From Dysgonomonas sp. HDW5A (GTDB taxonomy: Bacteria > Bacteroidota > Bacteroidia > Bacteroidales > Dysgonomonadaceae): a stretch of 64,000 nt of DNA. Positions 16,521-26,572 of the stretch are shown here, in pieces. The stretch lies in NCBI RefSeq assembly GCF_011299555.1, contig NZ_CP049857.1, positions 2,666,001 through 2,730,000 on the forward strand. Reading direction: 5' to 3'. A program made the translations under genes and the position numbers. The notes beneath the pieces were generated by a model. That model saw only the letters and a list, made by a program, of their open reading frames with translations, was not told the DNA's origin and ran no database searches. Positions within the stretch are counted from its first letter, which is position 1; each line of letters opens with the position of its first letter.

Positions 16521-16736
16521 ATGGATTCAAAATCAAAGGAACGTTTCTTTGTACATTTTAAAGGAAACCGTTATAAATTTATAAGCCTGGCTAAAGACAG
16601 TGAAACTTTAGAGGATATGGTTGTTTATCAAGCGTTATACGGTGAGTATGGTATTTGGGTAAGACCTGCATCTATGTTTTTTGGTAAAGTAATAGTCGAT
16701 GGAGTAGAGGTCGACCGGTTTAAAGAAGAACTTTAA
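16521..16736 (+). CDS. DUF1653 family small protein
   Basis: A 71-aa cytosolic protein filling one DUF1653 domain: VHFKGNRYKFISLAKDSETL, EDMVVYQALYGEYGIWVRP and SMFFGKVIVDGVEVDRF are the family's conserved blocks in order. The fold is probably a small beta barrel; its biochemical role is not established. It is monocistronic with a very short leader. Nothing in the neighbourhood explains it. Confidence 0.85.
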   Translation: MDSKSKERFFVHFKGNRYKFISLAKDSETLEDMVVYQALYGEYGIWVRPASMFFGKVIVDGVEVDRFKEEL

Positions 16737-16765
16737 AGTAGTTTACAACTATAAGTCAATAAAAA

Positions 16766-16795
16766 AAACAGCCTCCCATTTCTGAGAGACTGTTT
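16766..16795 (-). terminator. Intrinsic terminator of the pheS-nitroreductase unit
   Basis: On the minus strand AAACAGTCTC / GAGGCTGTTT is followed by a long T run. A G-T pair present on the minus transcript becomes C-A on the plus strand, so the structure belongs to minus-strand RNA ending the nitroreductase gene. Confidence 0.8.
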
Positions 16796-16817
16796 CTATT
16801 GAGGTGATTGTTTTTTC

Positions 16818-17468
16818 TCACTTTACATATTGCACTTTACTTGTATCCCTTGTTTTAGCTTCGGGACTTTCGTTTTTATATCCGATGGCAATACCAAAAG
16901 CCACTTCGTGAGTATCGGGCATATTGATTTCTTTCAGAAACCCTTTGGCATCAGGATCGTTGAGTATACTGGCCATATTACCAATAGTACACGTTCCTAT
17001 GTCCATGGATTCTGCACTTAATAATATATTTTGAGCCAATAATCCACAATCGACAGCGCTATATGGATTACTTTTATCTTTAGCTACAATAATAAGAGTA
17101 GGAGCTCCATGAAATACGCTGAAACCAGGTTCTTGAGAGCGTGCGGCACTACCTTTAAGTTCTTTACCTTTTGCTTTGTCGACAAAGCTATCATTAATTC
17201 GTTTCAAGAGATCAGCATTTTGAATCACACGTACTTCCCACGATTGTCTGTTTAAGGCACTGGGAGCGTTGATTCCGCAATCGATAATAGTATCTAGCTG
17301 AGCTTGATCTATTTGTTCGGGTTTGTATGATCGGATGCTTCTGCGGTTTTTAATCGCTTCTACCACTTCATTCTTATGTTCTGGTGTAATTCCCATAGTT
17401 TCTTTTTTGCTTTCTTGACAAGAAATAAAAAATAAAGATCCAACAAATAAGAGTAATAGCTTTTTCAT
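16818..17468 (-). CDS. Nitroreductase-family lipoprotein
   Basis: A 216-aa flavoprotein with a lipoprotein signal (LLFVGSLFFISC, Cys at residue 17), so it should be membrane-anchored outside the cytoplasm or in the periplasm. The nitroreductase domain starts at VVEAIKNRRSIRSYKPEQI (FMN phosphate contact R-R-S-x-R) and contains APSALNRQSWEVRVIQ, then GAPTLIIVA and CGLLAQNILLSAESMDIGTC. An exported NADH/FMN enzyme is odd because reduced pyridine nucleotide is cytosolic; similar lipoprotein nitroreductases occur across Bacteroidales. It lies 12 bp downstream of pheS on the same strand. Confidence 0.85.
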   Translation of the reverse strand: MKKLLLLFVGSLFFISCQESKKETMGITPEHKNEVVEAIKNRRSIRSYKPEQIDQAQLDTIIDCGINAPSALNRQSWEVRVIQNADLLKRINDSFVDKAKGKELKGSAARSQEPGFSVFHGAPTLIIVAKDKSNPYSAVDCGLLAQNILLSAESMDIGTCTIGNMASILNDPDAKGFLKEINMPDTHEVAFGIAIGYKNESPEAKTRDTSKVQYVK

Positions 17469-17480
17469 ATTCTACTATTT

Positions 17481-18500
17481 TTACTGGGCGTTTTCGAATT
17501 GTTTTAAGAAACGAACATCGTTTTCAGAGAACATACGTAAGTCTTTCACTCTGTATTTTAAGTTGGTAATACGTTCGATACCCATACCTAAGGCATATCC
17601 AGTGTATACTTTACTGTCTATTCCGCAATTTTCAAGAACGTTTGGATCGACCATTCCGCAACCCAATATTTCTACCCATCCTGTGTGTTTACAGAAAGGA
17701 CAACCTTTTCCTCCACAGATATTACATGAAATATCCATTTCTGCACTAGGCTCGGTAAATGGGAAATACGAAGGGCGAAGACGTATTTTAGTATCTGCAC
17801 CAAACATTTCTTTTGCGAAGAAAAGCAATACCTGTTTCAGGTCGGCAAACGATACATTTTTATCGATATAAAGAGCTTCTACCTGATGGAAGAAACAGTG
17901 TGCACGGTACGAAATAGCCTCGTTACGGTATACACGTCCCGGACAAATAATACGGATAGGTGGTTCTTGTTTTTCCATCACACGGGTTTGTACCGATGAA
18001 GTATGCGTGCGCAATACTACTTCGGGACTGCGTGCAATGAAGAATGTATCTTGCATATCGCGTGCAGGGTGATCGTCAGCAAAATTCAATGACGAAAATA
18101 CATGCCAGTCGTCTTCAATCTCGGGGCCTTCGGCAATTGAGAAGCCTAAGCGTTTAAATATATCGCAGATTTCTTTTTTTACCAACGAAAGAGGATGGCG
18201 GCTACCCAATTGTATCGGGTAAGCTGTACGGGTAAGGTCTATCGTTTCGTCCGTAGAACTGGAATTTTCCAGATTCTCTTTCAATTCGTTGATTCTATCC
18301 TGAGCCTTGGTTTTAAGCTCATTCAGTTTTGCTCCTAATACTTTTTTCTCTTCTGCTGCTACGTTTCTAAAATCGTCCATAAGGACAGAAATCGCACCTT
18401 TTTTACTTAAAAATTTGATACGCAAATCTTCCAGCTGTTGTGTATTGGCAGCCTTTATCTCTTCTATTTCAGATAGTAGTTTGTTTATTTTATCAATCAT
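17481..18500 (-). CDS. pheS: Phenylalanyl-tRNA synthetase alpha subunit
   Basis: A 339-aa cytosolic class II synthetase subunit that charges tRNA-Phe together with PheT, which is not in the window. The N-terminal coiled coil (about 1-85) for tRNA binding is followed by motif 1 around HPLSLVKKEICDIFKRLGF, motif 2 in HTSSVQTRVME through RIICPGRVYRNEAIS, HCFFHQVEALYID, and motif 3 GMGIERITNLKY. Cys residues in CNICGGKGCPFC suggest a small zinc-like loop in the middle of the catalytic domain. pheS separated from pheT is usual in Bacteroidota. It is divergent from metN. Confidence 0.97.
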   Translation of the reverse strand: MIDKINKLLSEIEEIKAANTQQLEDLRIKFLSKKGAISVLMDDFRNVAAEEKKVLGAKLNELKTKAQDRINELKENLENSSSTDETIDLTRTAYPIQLGSRHPLSLVKKEICDIFKRLGFSIAEGPEIEDDWHVFSSLNFADDHPARDMQDTFFIARSPEVVLRTHTSSVQTRVMEKQEPPIRIICPGRVYRNEAISYRAHCFFHQVEALYIDKNVSFADLKQVLLFFAKEMFGADTKIRLRPSYFPFTEPSAEMDISCNICGGKGCPFCKHTGWVEILGCGMVDPNVLENCGIDSKVYTGYALGMGIERITNLKYRVKDLRMFSENDVRFLKQFENAQ

Positions 18501-18650
18501 CAGATTAAAACTTAGTCTTTATACGATATTTAATCACAAAAATACACTTTTCTTTTTTAAATAGAGAAACAGTCATTCAATAAAGCCCTGTGACTTTAAT
18601 TATTTTTTGTTACTTTGCTTTTCAAAAAGATCGAAAAAAAGGTTAGCCAA

Positions 18651-19682
18651 ATGATAGAGCTAAAAGATATAACAAAAGTATTCAAGCAAAAAGACCGAAC
18701 CACAACTGCACTTTCCGAAGTATCTTTATTTGTTCCCAAAGGGAAGATTGTAGGAGTAATAGGTGAATCGGGAGCAGGAAAAAGTACGCTTATTCGTTGT
18801 GTGAATTTGTTGGAACGACCCACTTCGGGAGAGATATACGTTGACGGGCAAAACCTTACCCGCATGTCGGAATCGCAGTTGGCAAAAGCACGAAGAAATA
18901 TTGGGATGATATTTCAGCATTTCAATCTATTGTCGTCACGAACAGTATTCGATAATATAGCATTTCCTCTCGAATTGGATAAAACTCCCAAAGCCGAAAT
19001 AATTACACGTGTAAAAGAATTATTGGCATTGGTAGGTTTGGACGAAAAAGCAAACGATTACCCGTCTAAACTGTCAGGAGGTCAAAAACAGCGTGTAGCC
19101 ATTGCCCGAACTTTGGCAAGTAATCCTAAAGTATTGTTGTGTGATGAGGCAACCAGTGCCCTAGACCCTGCGACAACACGTTCGATATTATCGCTGCTGA
19201 AAGAAATCAATAAACGTCTGGATATAACCATTCTTCTAATCACGCATGAAATGGATGTAGTAAAAGAAATCTGTGATGAAGTTGCCGTTATCAGTGACGG
19301 ACAACTGATAGAGCAGGGAACGGTTGCCGATATTTTTTCGCATCCCAAGCAAGCTTTAACCAAGCAGTTTATTGCATCGTCTTTGCATATGGAAATACCT
19401 GCCGATTATCAGGAAAATCTGGTTGCTCTGCCACAAGCAGGTAAGCATCCTTTGTTACAGCTCGAAATAACAGGGCAGTCGGTAGATGCACCCGTACTAT
19501 CGGAGGTGGCACGTTTATTCGATATCGACAGTAATATAATTAATGCTCGCATGGATTACGTGGGAGGAATGAAATTTGGAGTTATGCTTGTTGAATTTAT
19601 AAGTTCCGCCGAAAACGAGAACCGTGCGATAGAATTTTTGAAAAGTAAAAATATAAAAGTGGAGGTACTGGGTTATGTCTGA
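18651..19682 (+). CDS. metN: Methionine ABC importer ATP-binding subunit
   Basis: A 343-aa ATPase. I start at ATG 18651, since [11 protein letters not shown] is the family start; an in-frame upstream ATG at 18615 only adds a poor extension. Walker [10 protein letters not shown] (residues 38-46), signature [13 protein letters not shown], Walker [13 protein letters not shown] and the H-loop ITHEMD are present. The C-terminal 80 residues (from about [11 protein letters not shown]) form the NIL/ACT-like methionine-sensing domain of MetN. It overlaps metI by 8 bp; metQ follows, so this is a complete MetNIQ importer for D/L-methionine. Confidence 0.95.
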   Translation: MIELKDITKVFKQKDRTTTALSEVSLFVPKGKIVGVIGESGAGKSTLIRCVNLLERPTSGEIYVDGQNLTRMSESQLAKARRNIGMIFQHFNLLSSRTVFDNIAFPLELDKTPKAEIITRVKELLALVGLDEKANDYPSKLSGGQKQRVAIARTLASNPKVLLCDEATSALDPATTRSILSLLKEINKRLDITILLITHEMDVVKEICDEVAVISDGQLIEQGTVADIFSHPKQALTKQFIASSLHMEIPADYQENLVALPQAGKHPLLQLEITGQSVDAPVLSEVARLFDIDSNIINARMDYVGGMKFGVMLVEFISSAENENRAIEFLKSKNIKVEVLGYV

Positions 19683-20328
19683 TTCGATGATAGAAATATT
19701 AATAAAAGGAACTTGGGAAACCATCGTGATGACATTTGTTTCGGGTTTCTTCGGCTTTGTATTGGGACTGCCTATCGGCGTCTCGCTTTTTATAACCAGC
19801 AAAGGACAAATCAGAGACAATAAAACGGTGAATAAAACATTGGCATTCTTTGTGAATATATTCAGGGCAATACCATTTATTATACTTATTGTTTGGATGA
19901 TACCCTTTACCCGCTTGATCGTAGGTACATCTATCGGTGTAGAAGCAGCATTGGTACCGTTAAGTATAGGTGCAGCTCCGTTTATAGCCCGTATGGTGGA
20001 GAATAGTTTGCTCGAAGTACCTTCGGGACTGGTCGAAGCATCACGAGCCATGGGAGCTACCCCCTTTCAGATCATCCGAAAAGTATTGTTGCCCGAAGCT
20101 ATGCCTTCGCTTATCAATTGTGCATCTATCACTTTGATTACTCTTGTAGGATATTCAGCCATGGGCGGAGCTGTGGGTGCAGGAGGTTTGGGACAGGTAG
20201 GCTATCAATATGGTTACGTAGGCTATGACACTACCGTGATGAATGTAGTATTAGTACTTTTGGTGGTATTGGTATTTATTATTCAGACCTTAGGCAACTT
20301 TATTTCAAAGAAAGTAGATCATAGATAA
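19675..20328 (+). CDS. metI: Methionine ABC importer permease
   Basis: A 217-aa inner-membrane protein with five TM helices. The EAA loop that docks with the ATPase reads [51 protein letters not shown] and [22 protein letters not shown] are typical of MetI. The start overlaps the end of metN by 8 bp, so translation is probably coupled. It pairs with MetN and receives methionine from the MetQ lipoprotein. Confidence 0.95.
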   Translation: MSDSMIEILIKGTWETIVMTFVSGFFGFVLGLPIGVSLFITSKGQIRDNKTVNKTLAFFVNIFRAIPFIILIVWMIPFTRLIVGTSIGVEAALVPLSIGAAPFIARMVENSLLEVPSGLVEASRAMGATPFQIIRKVLLPEAMPSLINCASITLITLVGYSAMGGAVGAGGLGQVGYQYGYVGYDTTVMNVVLVLLVVLVFIIQTLGNFISKKVDHR

Positions 20329-20360
20329 AATTTTACTCTCGAATAACATAAGACTTTAAG

Positions 20361-21173
20361 ATGAGATTAAAAATAGTTCAGATATTCGTTATATGTATTG
20401 CATCCGTTATTTTGCTGAACTCTTGTGGACGCAGACGAAAAAACGACCCTAATTATATTCGTGTAGCAGTAGTGCTTGGACCCGAATATATTGTAGCCAA
20501 AACAGCTCAGAAAGTAGCAAAAGAACGCTATAATCTCGATGTTGATCTGGTTACACTTACCGATTATGTTGTGCCCAATACATTGCTCGATCAAGGCGAT
20601 ATTGATGCCAATGTATTTCAGCATGTGCCTTATCTCGAAAATCAAATGCAAGAGCGAGGCTATAAACTGGCGGTTGTAGGCAATGCCTTTGTATATCCTT
20701 TAGCCGGTTATTCGAAGAAAATAAAAACATTAGCCGAGCTAAAAGACGGCAGTACGATAGTCATACCTAATGATCTGACTAACGGTGGTCGTGCCCTTCT
20801 GCTGATGCAAAAACAAGGACTTATAAAACTTCGTGACAATGTCGGCTTTATTCCCAAAGTAACCGATATTACAGAAAATCCCCGAAACCTGAAAATCGTG
20901 GAGTTGGAAGCTCCTCAACTGCCTCGTGTTCTGGATGATGATAAAGTAACAATAGCTATCATAAATAATACTTTTGCAGCGGGTGTTGGGCTGACATTGG
21001 AAGACGGTATTTTTGTAGAAGAGAAAGATTCCCCATATGTTAACGTGATTGTGTCACGTGAAGACAATAAGGATGATGATAGGGTAAAACGATTTGTAAA
21101 GGCTTTTCAATCGGATGAAGTTGCAGAAACAGCCAGACGTGAATTCAAAGGCGGAGCTATTAAAGGTTGGTAA
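20361..21173 (+). CDS. metQ: Methionine-binding lipoprotein
   Basis: A 270-aa lipoprotein of the NlpA family: signal peptide with lipobox VILLNSCG (Cys at residue 22), then IRVAVVLGPEYIVAKTAQKVAKE, LVTLTDYVVPNTLLDQGDIDANVFQHVPYL and VGNAFVYPLAGYSKKIKTLAEL. These are the conserved ligand-cleft segments of MetQ. It feeds the MetNI channel and ends the three-gene operon; a 32-bp gap separates it from metI. Confidence 0.94.
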   Translation: MRLKIVQIFVICIASVILLNSCGRRRKNDPNYIRVAVVLGPEYIVAKTAQKVAKERYNLDVDLVTLTDYVVPNTLLDQGDIDANVFQHVPYLENQMQERGYKLAVVGNAFVYPLAGYSKKIKTLAELKDGSTIVIPNDLTNGGRALLLMQKQGLIKLRDNVGFIPKVTDITENPRNLKIVELEAPQLPRVLDDDKVTIAIINNTFAAGVGLTLEDGIFVEEKDSPYVNVIVSREDNKDDDRVKRFVKAFQSDEVAETARREFKGGAIKGW

Positions 21174-21265
21174 TCAATGACTAAATATTTTTATCTTTTA
21201 TCATAACAAAATAAATAAACAGAACTGAAATTTGACAAAAACGCTCTAAATTCTAAACAAAATCT

Positions 21266-21341
21266 TATCTTTGAGTGTAAGTCTCAGCCAATGTTTAGTA
21301 TGAGTACGGCTTTATCGTCTTTCAGATAAAGCTTTTACACT
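21266..21341 (+). promoter_or_regulatory. Promoter box and structured leader of the HTCS gene
   Basis: TATCTTTG at 21266-21273 fits the -7 consensus. Directly after it, AGTGTAA (21274-21280) can pair with TTACACT (21335-21341), enclosing a second stem GCTTTATC / GATAAAGC (21309-21316, 21325-21332). The leader to the ATG at 21399 is about 120 nt. Confidence 0.4.
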
Positions 21342-21398
21342 GAGGCTGTAAAATGTATAAGACCTTAATCTTCGTATCCGGACTTTTTATCTAGTGTT

Positions 21399-24300
21399 AT
21401 GAAAAAACTAATACTTTCTCTATTATTTGCTTTTTCCTGCATGTTTTTGCACTCTATATACTTTAAGCATATAGGTGTAAAAGACGGTTTGTCGCAACTG
21501 TCGGTTCTGAGTATTCATCAGGACAAACTGGGGCGTATTTGGTTCGGTACAATGGAAGGCTTAAGCATCTACAATGGGCAGGAGGTAGTCAGTTATAAAG
21601 GAAATAATACTTTGCCCCGACTCAATATTCAAGGCGAGAAAATAACCAATATTACGGAAAATAAGGATGGTGATATATTCTTCATGACCAATGACAACGG
21701 ACTGATGAAGTATGACCTCAAGCAGCATGAGTTTTCGAGGTTTGACGGACTTGAAGTTTCAGCACTTTCATCCATTGACGGAACCATTTTTATTGCCTCA
21801 AAAGATACCATATACACTTGGGATGAGAAAGCTAATAATTTTCTATTTAAGTCAGCTCCCGCTTTAGGAAATAAAATAACTAAGATTTTCAAAGACCATC
21901 AGCAACAATATTGGATAGGAACTATCTCGGGCTTATACAAACTGTCTGCCGATAATACCCCTGTGAATATTATAGCGGATAAAGAAATATGGGAAGTTTT
22001 CGAGAGTTCGAAGAATGAGCTGTGGGTAGGAACACGCATGCAGGGTATGTTTAGAATAGATGCAAAAGGAGAAATAACCGAGTTTCTACACGATGCCGGA
22101 TCACATAATACTATTAGCAGTAATCAGGTCAGAACCTTTGTCGAAGATGCTGCAGGAAACATCTGGATAGGAACTTTTGCCGGCTTAAATAAGTACAATC
22201 CTAAAACACAAGTATTCAGCGTTTACACAAATAATTATCTGTCGGGTAGCCTTTCTCACACTTCCGTGTTTTCGCTCTTAATAGATCGGCAGGGTTCATT
22301 TTGGATAGGAACGTACTATGGAGGCGTTAATTTCTTTAATCCCAAGAAAGATATTTTTACATATTATGCGGTGGATCCCCTTCGGGACAATTGCCTGAAC
22401 TATCCCTTTGGAGGTAATATGGTCGAAGATCGCGATCGCAATATCTGGATATGTACCGAAGGAGGGGGATTGAATATGCTGGATCGGAAAACAAATCGAT
22501 TCAAATACTATATAGCCGATCATGGCGATTATGGTCCTAATCATAATAATCTGAAAAGTATCTGTTACGATTCTATTTATAATAAGCTGTACATGGGTAC
22601 CCATACCGGAGGTATAAGCAGTTACGATATTTCGACCCAAAGGTTTAAGAATTATCTGAATGAACCGAGCTTGGATGGACTTTTTCACTCTATTCTTTTA
22701 CAGACTGTATTTTATAAAGGCGACCTTTATTTTCTGGATACCTACGGGTTATTTAAGATGGATATCAAAACAGCTAAAATAACACCCTTATTTGCCCTCG
22801 ATTTATATTCAAAATACGGAGGAGTAAGCTTTATTGTCGATTCGAAAGGATACTTGTGGATATCTACTTTCATGAATTATATAGCCCGGTTGAATCTCAA
22901 TGACCCATCAGAAGGTATAAAAGAATATTACTTTGAAGATAAGTTTACTACAGCACGATCTCTGAATCTTTTTGAATCGAAAAAAGGGGATATATATGTG
23001 ACGACTTTAGGGCTTGGTCTCCTCAAATTAGACAAGCAAACAGGCACGTTTGCTTCTTACACAGCCGAAAATGGACAATTGTTGAGTAATTATTGTTATA
23101 ATGTAGCCGAATCTAAGCTCGCGCATTTAATTGTAATCGGAGATAAAGGAATTTCTATTTTAGACCCTGATAAAGGACTACTAAAGTCTATCAGTATCAG
23201 CCGTTTATTGCCTATTTCTTCATTCAATAGGGGCAATGGAATACTGGTTTGTAAAAATGGCGAAATATTTGTCAGTACAACCGAAGGGCTTATCTCTTTT
23301 TTCGAAGAAGATTTGTACTCGCCCGACCCTCCTTATAATCTGTACTTCTCGAATCTCTTTGTCAATAACAATGAAGTCTTGCCCGATGATAACTCTCATA
23401 TTTTGGATGATATATTAGCATATACACCCAAAATATCTTTAGATCATAACCAGAACAATTTGGCAGTCACTTTTGCGAATAATGATTATGCCAATTCATA
23501 TAATCCCCGTTGGTATGAATACAAACTCGAAGGACTCGATGATGATTGGATCTCTACCAATAAGACATCTTTGGTTTATACTCATCTGAATCCCGGAAAG
23601 TATACTCTGAGAGTGAGAACGCAAAATATTTATAATCCCACCGATAACAAATCGGACGAAATACAATTGGAGATTGTTGTACATGCTCCTTTTTATGCGA
23701 CACCATTTGCATGGATTGTATATATGCTGATTTTTGTATCGTTGTTATACGCATTTATTTATTTCAGGCAAAGACAAATAAGACTGGAAGCTTCGCTTCA
23801 ATATGAACGGAAAGAAAAAGAATATATAACCTCTTTAAATAAATCGAAGCTCTCGTTCTTTACCAAAATTAGCCACGAATTTCGTACACCTCTTACGCTT
23901 ATTATAACTCAGATCGAGTTGCTGATGCAAGGCAATGGATTGTCAAAATCGGTGTCGGATAAAATACAGAAAATATATAGGAATTCTCATCGAATGCGTA
24001 ATCTGGTGAATGAAATTCTTGATTTTCAGAAAATGGGAGACGTGAAAACACAATTGCATGTTTATCATGCAGATCTAATTCCTTTTCTGAAAGATATCTA
24101 TTCCTCCTTTAAAGAGAAAGCACAAGCCAAAGAGATTAAATATTGCTTCGAGTCATCAGTACCAAGTTTGTACTGTTGGTTTGATCCGGAGCAATTACAA
24201 AAAGTATTTTACAATCTGTTATCCAATGCCTTTAGCTATACCCCCAAAAAGGGAAGTATAGAATTAATAATACTGGAGTCGAAAGATGAAATAACCGTAA

Positions 24301-25430
24301 AAGTTATCGACAATGGAGTGGGGATTGAAAAGGCAGATATAAACAAAATATTCGATCAGTTCTATCAGGCAAGCAATAGTATTAAGGCAGAAGATCCGTA
24401 TATGACAACAGGAATGGGACTTGCCATTTGTAAAGAGATTGTAGAGTTTCATCACGGAAAGATTTCGGTTGAAAGTAAGCCCGATTATGGAAGTATATTT
24501 ATAGTTACTTTTCTAAAAGGGGCAACCCATTTTGAGAATGATAGTAATATTAAGATAATCAGGGATGGATACGAAGCAGTTAAAGAAGATACAATGCCCT
24601 TAGTAGGAATTACCGAAAATGATCAGCTCGAAAGTGAAGGAATCGATACCATTTCCGAGGTTAGACCCTATACTATTCTGATAGTGGAAGATAACGAAGA
24701 ATTATCGGAACTGTTGGAGTCTATTTTTGCACCCTTCTATAATGTAATGCTTGCATATGATGGAAAGGACGGGTTGCAAAAAGCAACTGATAATATGCCC
24801 GATATTATATTGAGTGATATTATGATGCCCGAAATGGATGGAACAGAATTATGTCTGCGAATCAAAAATAATATAAATACAAGCCATATCCCCGTAGTTT
24901 TACTGACGGCTCAGACATCGGATGAGCAGAATCTGGAAGGTTTGCAAAAAGGAGCAGACGATTATGTTGTTAAACCATTTAATGCCAAAATATTACTGAC
25001 CCGATGCAATAATTTAATACAAAATAGATTACGTCAGCAGGAAACTTTCCGAAAACAAGATTCGATTGATATTCAACTTTTGGCAAATAATGAGCTGGAT
25101 CAGGCTTTTCTGAAAAAAGTAGAAGCAATCATAGATGTTAATTTAAGTAATCAGGAATTTGATATAAATACCTTAGCACGTGAGATGGCTATGGGACGCA
25201 GCTCATTGTTTGCCAAGTTTAAAACTCTTACCGGAATCGGACCCAATGAGTTTATTTTGAACTATAAATTGAAGAAAGCAGCATTTATGTTGCGTCACAA
25301 TAGCAATCTGCAAATAAATGATGTCGCCGATGAATTTGGTTTCAGCTCGGCACGCTATTTCAGTCGTTGTTTTAAGCTTCAATTCAATATGTCGCCCAAT
25401 GAATACCGTAAAAAAGAGGCCGATAATTGA
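21399..25430 (+). CDS. Hybrid two-component sensor/regulator (HTCS)
   Basis: A 1343-aa one-protein signalling system. Order: signal peptide; about 14 Reg_prop-type propeller repeats (residues 25-690, many reading IWIGT or WIGTxxGGL) forming two periplasmic beta-propellers; a Y_Y_Y domain (about 695-765, ending with KYTLRVRTQN); one TM helix near 768-789; HisKA with FFTKISHEFRTPLTLI (phospho-His 826); HATPase with NLLSNAFSYTP, DNGVGI and GMGLAICKEIVEF; receiver domain PYTILIVEDN with phospho-Asp 1140 in LSDIMMPEMDG; and a C-terminal AraC-type HTH (DVADEFGFSSARYFSRCFK). HTCS proteins sense an oligosaccharide in the periplasm and switch on the linked SusCD locus. The facing PUL at 27102-38738 is the natural target. 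Confidence 0.95.
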   Translation: MKKLILSLLFAFSCMFLHSIYFKHIGVKDGLSQLSVLSIHQDKLGRIWFGTMEGLSIYNGQEVVSYKGNNTLPRLNIQGEKITNITENKDGDIFFMTNDNGLMKYDLKQHEFSRFDGLEVSALSSIDGTIFIASKDTIYTWDEKANNFLFKSAPALGNKITKIFKDHQQQYWIGTISGLYKLSADNTPVNIIADKEIWEVFESSKNELWVGTRMQGMFRIDAKGEITEFLHDAGSHNTISSNQVRTFVEDAAGNIWIGTFAGLNKYNPKTQVFSVYTNNYLSGSLSHTSVFSLLIDRQGSFWIGTYYGGVNFFNPKKDIFTYYAVDPLRDNCLNYPFGGNMVEDRDRNIWICTEGGGLNMLDRKTNRFKYYIADHGDYGPNHNNLKSICYDSIYNKLYMGTHTGGISSYDISTQRFKNYLNEPSLDGLFHSILLQTVFYKGDLYFLDTYGLFKMDIKTAKITPLFALDLYSKYGGVSFIVDSKGYLWISTFMNYIARLNLNDPSEGIKEYYFEDKFTTARSLNLFESKKGDIYVTTLGLGLLKLDKQTGTFASYTAENGQLLSNYCYNVAESKLAHLIVIGDKGISILDPDKGLLKSISISRLLPISSFNRGNGILVCKNGEIFVSTTEGLISFFEEDLYSPDPPYNLYFSNLFVNNNEVLPDDNSHILDDILAYTPKISLDHNQNNLAVTFANNDYANSYNPRWYEYKLEGLDDDWISTNKTSLVYTHLNPGKYTLRVRTQNIYNPTDNKSDEIQLEIVVHAPFYATPFAWIVYMLIFVSLLYAFIYFRQRQIRLEASLQYERKEKEYITSLNKSKLSFFTKISHEFRTPLTLIITQIELLMQGNGLSKSVSDKIQKIYRNSHRMRNLVNEILDFQKMGDVKTQLHVYHADLIPFLKDIYSSFKEKAQAKEIKYCFESSVPSLYCWFDPEQLQKVFYNLLSNAFSYTPKKGSIELIILESKDEITVKVIDNGVGIEKADINKIFDQFYQASNSIKAEDPYMTTGMGLAICKEIVEFHHGKISVESKPDYGSIFIVTFLKGATHFENDSNIKIIRDGYEAVKEDTMPLVGITENDQLESEGIDTISEVRPYTILIVEDNEELSELLESIFAPFYNVMLAYDGKDGLQKATDNMPDIILSDIMMPEMDGTELCLRIKNNINTSHIPVVLLTAQTSDEQNLEGLQKGADDYVVKPFNAKILLTRCNNLIQNRLRQQETFRKQDSIDIQLLANNELDQAFLKKVEAIIDVNLSNQEFDINTLAREMAMGRSSLFAKFKTLTGIGPNEFILNYKLKKAAFMLRHNSNLQINDVADEFGFSSARYFSRCFKLQFNMSPNEYRKKEADN

Positions 25431-25483
25431 TGAAAAATACACTTGCATTAGTTTGCTGAAATTCATTTTTGTGAAGGTATCCC

Positions 25484-25491
25484 TATATTTG
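25484..25491 (+). promoter_or_regulatory. -7 box upstream of the Big2-like lipoprotein gene
   Basis: TATATTTG matches TAnnTTTG and lies 120 bp before the ATG at 25611. No well-spaced -33 TTTG was found. Confidence 0.35.
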
Positions 25492-25610
25492 TAATTCATT
25501 TTTTAGTGAGTCTATGCAACATTATTTAAATAGCACAGTCTCTTATAATGTATATTAATTAACCAAAGTCGTAAATAAGTTCAAGATCTTAATAACCAAC
25601 ATTATTAATT

Positions 25611-26384
25611 ATGAAAAACAAATTCCTTTATTATTTTATTATGTCCTTTTGCTTTGTCGGATTTATGTCTTGTAGCGATGATGAGGATACCAGCATTCAG
25701 TTTTATGCCAGTTCGGAGAAAGTGAACACAATATCTGTCACTTCTATTGGCGAAGCATTTGTAGAAGTACGTAATGTAAATGGTACATTCTCGGTTAAAT
25801 CTAATAACGAAGCTCTTGCAACAGCATCTATAAATGAACATTCGGTAATAAACATTAAAGGGATTAAAGAAGGAACAACCTCCATAACGGTAACCGACAG
25901 TGAAAACCGATCGGCAACATTAAATGTCGAAGTTATTACTCAAACGTTATCTCTATTGGTCACTAAGCACGAAACATTAGTCGAAGCACTTAACCCTACA
26001 ACCGGAGATCAGGCAGCTATTGATAAAATAAAAGCAGAAATAGACGGTAAATTAGTCCCTGTGGGAAGTGGCTATAAACTGATGTACACCTCAGATTATA
26101 CAGGAAACTTAATATATTATCCCGATACTAAAAAGTTGACAGAAAAAGTGAATGGTACATTCAAATGGGATGGTAATGAAGTTTCGGGAAAAAGAGTTCT
26201 CAAACTTTATTATAATGATAAGGAATTTGTTTACTCATTTGGTACAGATTTAACTGTCAGAACATCTACAGCACCTCCGATTTTTCTAATAATAGATTTT
26301 ACAGATGCATATAGCCAGATGACAAAGCCTAAGATAACTAAAGCCGTGGGCGGATTACTTGTGATGAGTACCACTAGCTTTTAA
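25611..26384 (+). CDS. Lipoprotein with a bacterial Ig-like domain, unknown role
   Basis: A 257-aa lipoprotein (FVGFMSCSDDEDTS; Cys at residue 21, with acidic residues after it as in Bacteroidota surface-exposed lipoproteins). Residues 35-105 look like a Big2-type Ig-like fold (NTISVTSIGEAFVEVRNVNG through GTTSITVTDSENRSATLNVEV). The C-terminal 150 residues are beta-rich (GSGYKLMYTSDYTGNLIYYP, GNEVSGKRVLKLYYNDKEFV) and unrecognised. It lies between the HTCS and the PUL but on the + strand, so it need not be part of the PUL. A binding or surface role is guessed. Confidence 0.55.
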   Translation: MKNKFLYYFIMSFCFVGFMSCSDDEDTSIQFYASSEKVNTISVTSIGEAFVEVRNVNGTFSVKSNNEALATASINEHSVINIKGIKEGTTSITVTDSENRSATLNVEVITQTLSLLVTKHETLVEALNPTTGDQAAIDKIKAEIDGKLVPVGSGYKLMYTSDYTGNLIYYPDTKKLTEKVNGTFKWDGNEVSGKRVLKLYYNDKEFVYSFGTDLTVRTSTAPPIFLIIDFTDAYSQMTKPKITKAVGGLLVMSTTSF

Positions 26385-26407
26385 CTTAACATAATAAGTA
26401 TATGCTC

Positions 26408-26441
26408 AATGGGGTTGTCCTTTCCGGAGGACAATCTCATT
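26408..26441 (+). terminator. Strong hairpin after the lipoprotein gene
   Basis: A 14-bp stem AATGGGGTTGTCCT / AGGACAATCTCATT around TTCCGG, with two G-T pairs that work only in the plus-strand transcript. It lacks a T run, so termination is uncertain; it may protect the mRNA end. Confidence 0.5.
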
Positions 26442-26529
26442 AAGCAAATATACAGTACTTTAAAGAGGGTACTTATAAATACGGCATAAAATTATATATT
26501 CAGGGTATCGTAATTACAATTAAATGATT

Positions 26530-26537
26530 TAGCTTTG
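26530..26537 (+). promoter_or_regulatory. -7 box upstream of the STM3941-like gene
   Basis: TAGCTTTG fits TAnnTTTG; 35 bp to the ATG at 26573. Confidence 0.35.
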
Positions 26538-26572
26538 AATCTGAATTTAATCAAATACACTGCATTACTAAT

